NCBI RefSeq assembly: GCF_034676725.1
Contig: NZ_JAUCBR010000006.1
Span: 1 to 14,391, forward strand
DNA length: 14,391 nt
Source: Denitromonas sp.
Lineage (GTDB): Bacteria; Pseudomonadota; Gammaproteobacteria; Burkholderiales; Rhodocyclaceae
Direction of reading: 5' to 3'
Position 1 is the first letter of the stretch. Each line of letters starts with the position of its first letter. The notes under the pieces are model-generated. The model saw only the letters and a list, made by a program, of their open reading frames with translations. It made no database searches and was not told the DNA's origin. Positions 12,964 through 14,391 of this stretch are shown here, piece by piece. The position numbers were made by a program, and so were the translations under genes.

Positions 12964-13187
12964 TGCCAACCGCCGCCGAGTTTCAAGCCCTGCACGACGA
13001 ACTGCGGCAGCTTGGCGCGGTATTCGTGCAGGCGGCCAGCCTGGGCGATCAGGAGCTTGCATTGTGGGCCGTGGGGGCGCTGGCGAGTGCCGCAGCGAAG
13101 CCCGGATGGTGGGCGCGGGAGGCCGCAGACAACGAAGCGGCGGCCATTGCAGCCGCCGCTATCGTGAAGGCCCAGCGGGCCGGATGA
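12963..13187 (+). CDS. Small hypothetical protein coupled to kfrA
   Basis: A 74-residue soluble, helical, Ala-rich protein (PTAAEFQALHDELRQLGAVF...). The ATG at 12963 overlaps the last base of the kfrA stop, with AGGGGGG a few bases upstream; a GTG at 12960 is one codon earlier. No family recognised. It has no membrane segment. Its coupling to kfrA suggests a partner or modulator of KfrA, as found for kfrB/kfrC genes behind kfrA on other plasmids, although it resembles neither in length. Its 3' end overlaps by 29 bp the end of a convergent minus-strand small gene. Confidence 0.7.
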   Translation: MPTAAEFQALHDELRQLGAVFVQAASLGDQELALWAVGALASAAAKPGWWAREAADNEAAAIAAAAIVKAQRAG

Positions 13188-13278
13188 TGCCGTAGATCAT
13201 CCCAGCGGCCAGCGCCGCGAAGAAGGCCACCGGGACGGCGTAGGCCGCCCCGGCAAATGCCAGTTGGTGTAACTCCAT
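13159..13278 (-). CDS. 39-residue single-span membrane peptide
   Basis: Minus strand, ATG at 13278 and TAG at 13161-13159, preceded by GAGGA with a 6-nt spacer. The product has one hydrophobic helix (about residues 7-32, ending ...AAGMIYGIIRP) and a short polar tail. It is the last ORF of the minus-strand series coupling protein - membrane protein - lipoprotein, 53 bp after the lipoprotein stop, with a strong hairpin between. Its end overlaps the kfrA-linked small gene on the other strand. Short membrane peptides are common in transfer and entry-exclusion regions. Function unknown; the ribosome-binding site and composition make it a credible gene. Confidence 0.6.
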   Translation of the reverse strand: MELHQLAFAGAAYAVPVAFFAALAAGMIYGIIRPAGPSR

Positions 13279-13300
13279 GCGCTGTCCTCGTGTGAGCGAT

Positions 13301-13328
13301 AGCAGGGCGGCCAATGGCCGCCCGTGCT
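13301..13328. repeat. Strong hairpin between lipoprotein and membrane-peptide genes
   Basis: GGGCGGCC (13305-13312), loop AAT, GGCCGCCC (13316-13323), extended by AGCA/TGCT arms with one bulged G. The stem is 12 bp in total and has no T-run on either strand. It may reduce read-through from the lipoprotein gene or stabilise the upstream mRNA 3' end. Confidence 0.7.
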
Positions 13329-13331
13329 GGG

Positions 13332-13871
13332 TTAGCTGCTTTTCTGCTGGCGCACCTTCACGCCGTCATCATCGACCGTCACCACGCCCACCGGCACGCT
13401 GATCTTTGGCGCACCGTTGCGGAACATCGTTACCCGCAGTTGGTACTGCAAACCGGGGAACAGATACACGCAGTTGTCTGCGCATTCCTGCCCGCCGACC
13501 TTGTGCTGCCCGATGGTGCGCAAGTGCAGCGCCGCAACGACCTTTGGCTGCCCGTGCAGATCGTCCAGCGCGACACGCTCAACGCTACTTTGTGCCCCCG
13601 GCTTGTTCAGCGGGCGCAGTTCAAAGGCGGCGTCGGTGTAGCGGCTGGAATCCTCACCGCGCCACGCCTCGACCACCTGCACGTCTGGCCGCCACTTCAC
13701 CGTCACGTCACCCTGCCGGGCAGTGATCGGCTGTGCTCCGCCCAGCTTCTCGGCCACGAAGCGGAACGGCTGGGCCGCACTGTCGCGCAGGCTGGCCGTA
13801 TCGGTCGGGACTCCCGCGCAACCAGTCAGCAGGGCGGCAGCGGTAACAGTGGCAATTACAATGGTTTTCAT
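13332..13871 (-). CDS. Lipoprotein of unknown function in the mobilization operon
   Basis: A 179-residue precursor. The signal peptide MKTIVIATVTAAALLTGC ends in a lipobox (L15-T16-G17-C18). Ala at +2 does not call for inner-membrane retention, so an outer-membrane location is expected. The mature part (about 160 residues) is beta-rich, with two close cysteines (about 130-134, QECADNC) that may pair. GAGGTG lies 8 nt before the ATG. It stands downstream of the coupling protein and a small membrane protein on the same strand. Candidate roles are surface or entry exclusion (as for TrbK/Eex lipoproteins) or a VirB7-like accessory; neither is shown by sequence. Confidence 0.82.
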   Translation of the reverse strand: MKTIVIATVTAAALLTGCAGVPTDTASLRDSAAQPFRFVAEKLGGAQPITARQGDVTVKWRPDVQVVEAWRGEDSSRYTDAAFELRPLNKPGAQSSVERVALDDLHGQPKVVAALHLRTIGQHKVGGQECADNCVYLFPGLQYQLRVTMFRNGAPKISVPVGVVTVDDDGVKVRQQKSS

Positions 13872-13954
13872 ATCAAAAGCACCTCAAGTTAGTTGATAAA
13901 TTGCTGTGCTTTCACCTTTCATTTTTGGGCTTTGTTGGGTCTAACGCCCGCGCC

Positions 13955-13991
13955 CTCAATTCCTTAACTACTCAACAACTCAAACCCTCAA
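13955..13991 (-). repeat. TTGAG repeats with 8-bp step before the lipoprotein gene
   Basis: Four CTCAA motifs (TTGAG on the minus strand) start at 13955, 13971, 13979 and 13987, that is in steps of 16, 8 and 8 bp. The last overlaps the stop of the upstream gene. The 116-bp gap 13872-13987 has no obvious terminator or consensus promoter; the repeats may be a protein-binding site. Confidence 0.45.
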
Positions 13992-14266
13992 CGGCCCTTG
14001 CACGCGCCGCTGTTGGGGAAGTCCCGGCACACGTCATCCAGCAGCTTCTGCCCTTCGGCTTTGCGCTCCTGAACCTCTTGTGCCCACTTCTGTTTGCCGT
14101 TCCATGTGTCGTCTTTGGCGTAGCCAATGACCAGCCCGGCCAGCAGGCCGAACACGGCCCCGGCGATGACGAAGCGCAGGATTTCCCACACAGAGGCCCG
14201 CAGCCCCAACGGCAGGACGTGGAGCCAATCAGGGACGTGGTTTGAAACGTACTTTTGCCAAGCCAT
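13988..14266 (-). CDS. Small single-span membrane protein downstream of the coupling protein
   Basis: A 92-residue protein with one membrane helix (about 24-50, VWEILRFVIAGAVFGLLAGL) and a charged C-terminal part carrying two cysteines (DDVCRDFPNSGACKGR). The start is very clear: AGGAGGG immediately after the coupling-protein stop, then CCAAAC and ATG. It follows the coupling-protein gene by 12 nt, so it is its operon partner. It may assist the coupling protein in the membrane or serve in exclusion. I do not recognise the family. The two cysteines would lie in the periplasm if the N-terminus is inside. Confidence 0.82.
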   Translation of the reverse strand: MAWQKYVSNHVPDWLHVLPLGLRASVWEILRFVIAGAVFGLLAGLVIGYAKDDTWNGKQKWAQEVQERKAEGQKLLDDVCRDFPNSGACKGR

Positions 14267-14278
14267 GTTTGGCCCTCC

Positions 14279-14391
14279 TTAGACGTAAAGCGGTTTGACG
14301 GCGAGCACTTCATCCACTGCCCGGTCGCCCACGTTGCCCACGAACAGGCAGTAATCGGCGGACAGGCTGCGCATGTCGTTTGCCCCGAACA
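14279..14391 (-). CDS. virD4: VirD4/TraG-type coupling protein, 3' end
   Basis: Minus-strand open frame entering at base 14391 and ending with TAA at 14281-14279. It encodes 37 residues with no start of their own, ending in VGNVGDRAVDEVLAVKPLYV. Joined to base 1, the split codon A|TG is restored and the coupling-protein frame continues without interruption (...SENTS-MFGAND...). The total of 1,773 nt is divisible by three. The final segment reads like the ordered C-terminal strand of VirD4/TraG proteins, where a Glu-containing motif precedes a short beta tail. It lies 12 nt upstream of the next minus-strand gene, whose strong Shine-Dalgarno AGGAGGG directly follows this stop, so the two are surely co-transcribed. 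Confidence 0.9.
   Translation of the reverse strand, partial: FGANDMRSLSADYCLFVGNVGDRAVDEVLAVKPLYV

Noticed and set aside
13301..13328. Hairpin as an intrinsic terminator
   Set aside because: The stem is strong but there is no T-tract on either strand, so it is listed only as a structural repeat.
13314..13892. 192-codon plus-strand open frame
   Set aside because: Opposite the lipoprotein gene, which has a signal peptide, lipobox and ribosome-binding site.

Overview
The window reads as one complete circular plasmid of about 14.4 kb, opened inside a gene. A coupling-protein gene runs off the left edge on the minus strand. A 37-codon open tail enters at the right edge on the same strand. Joining base 14391 to base 1 fuses them in frame into one 591-codon gene (1,773 nt). 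The DNA is GC-rich. The genes are typical of a proteobacterial plasmid: KfrA, a small ParA with a ribbon-helix-helix partner, a RepA_C-type initiator with iterons, and a NikA/NikB-like MOBP relaxosome. A gamma- or betaproteobacterial host (Pseudomonas, Xanthomonas, enteric or Burkholderiales-like) fits, but the sequence does not fix the genus.

Layout. (1) Mobilization, 13159-6357 through the origin of numbering. A divergent oriT region (2017-2410) holds a probable nic site and an inverted repeat. To its left on the minus strand lie a TraK/MobC-like oriT accessory protein, a VirD4/TraG coupling protein, a small membrane protein, a lipoprotein and a 39-residue membrane peptide. To its right on the plus strand lie a NikA-like protein, an 863-residue NikB-like relaxase and three unknown ORFs chained by stop/start overlaps. 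No mating-pore (VirB/Trb) genes are present, so the plasmid looks mobilizable but brings its own coupling protein. (2) Cargo, 6507-8820. One reading frame fuses a serine-recombinase catalytic domain to a beta-class SPPY DNA methyltransferase. It overlaps by ATGA a PD-(D/E)XK endonuclease that resembles the XcyI/Cfr9I family (CCCGGG), and a clean intrinsic terminator follows. By eye the whole circle holds a single CCCGGG, where about a dozen are expected. (3) Partition and replication, 8837-11270: a sigma70 promoter, parA, an RHH partner, repA, then an origin with four 13-bp iterons each followed by a long C-tract, two DnaA-like boxes and an AT-rich segment. (4) A roughly 690-bp noncoding, hairpin-rich stretch (11280-11970). 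(5) kfrA with repeats at its promoter, plus a coupled small ORF.

The most unusual element is the recombinase-methyltransferase fusion. The recombinase half has its catalytic serine and arginines but lacks the usual C-terminal helix-turn-helix; a full methyltransferase sits there instead. If both halves work, one protein would join two plasmid-maintenance roles: dimer resolution or site-specific recombination, and the protective arm of a restriction-modification addiction system.
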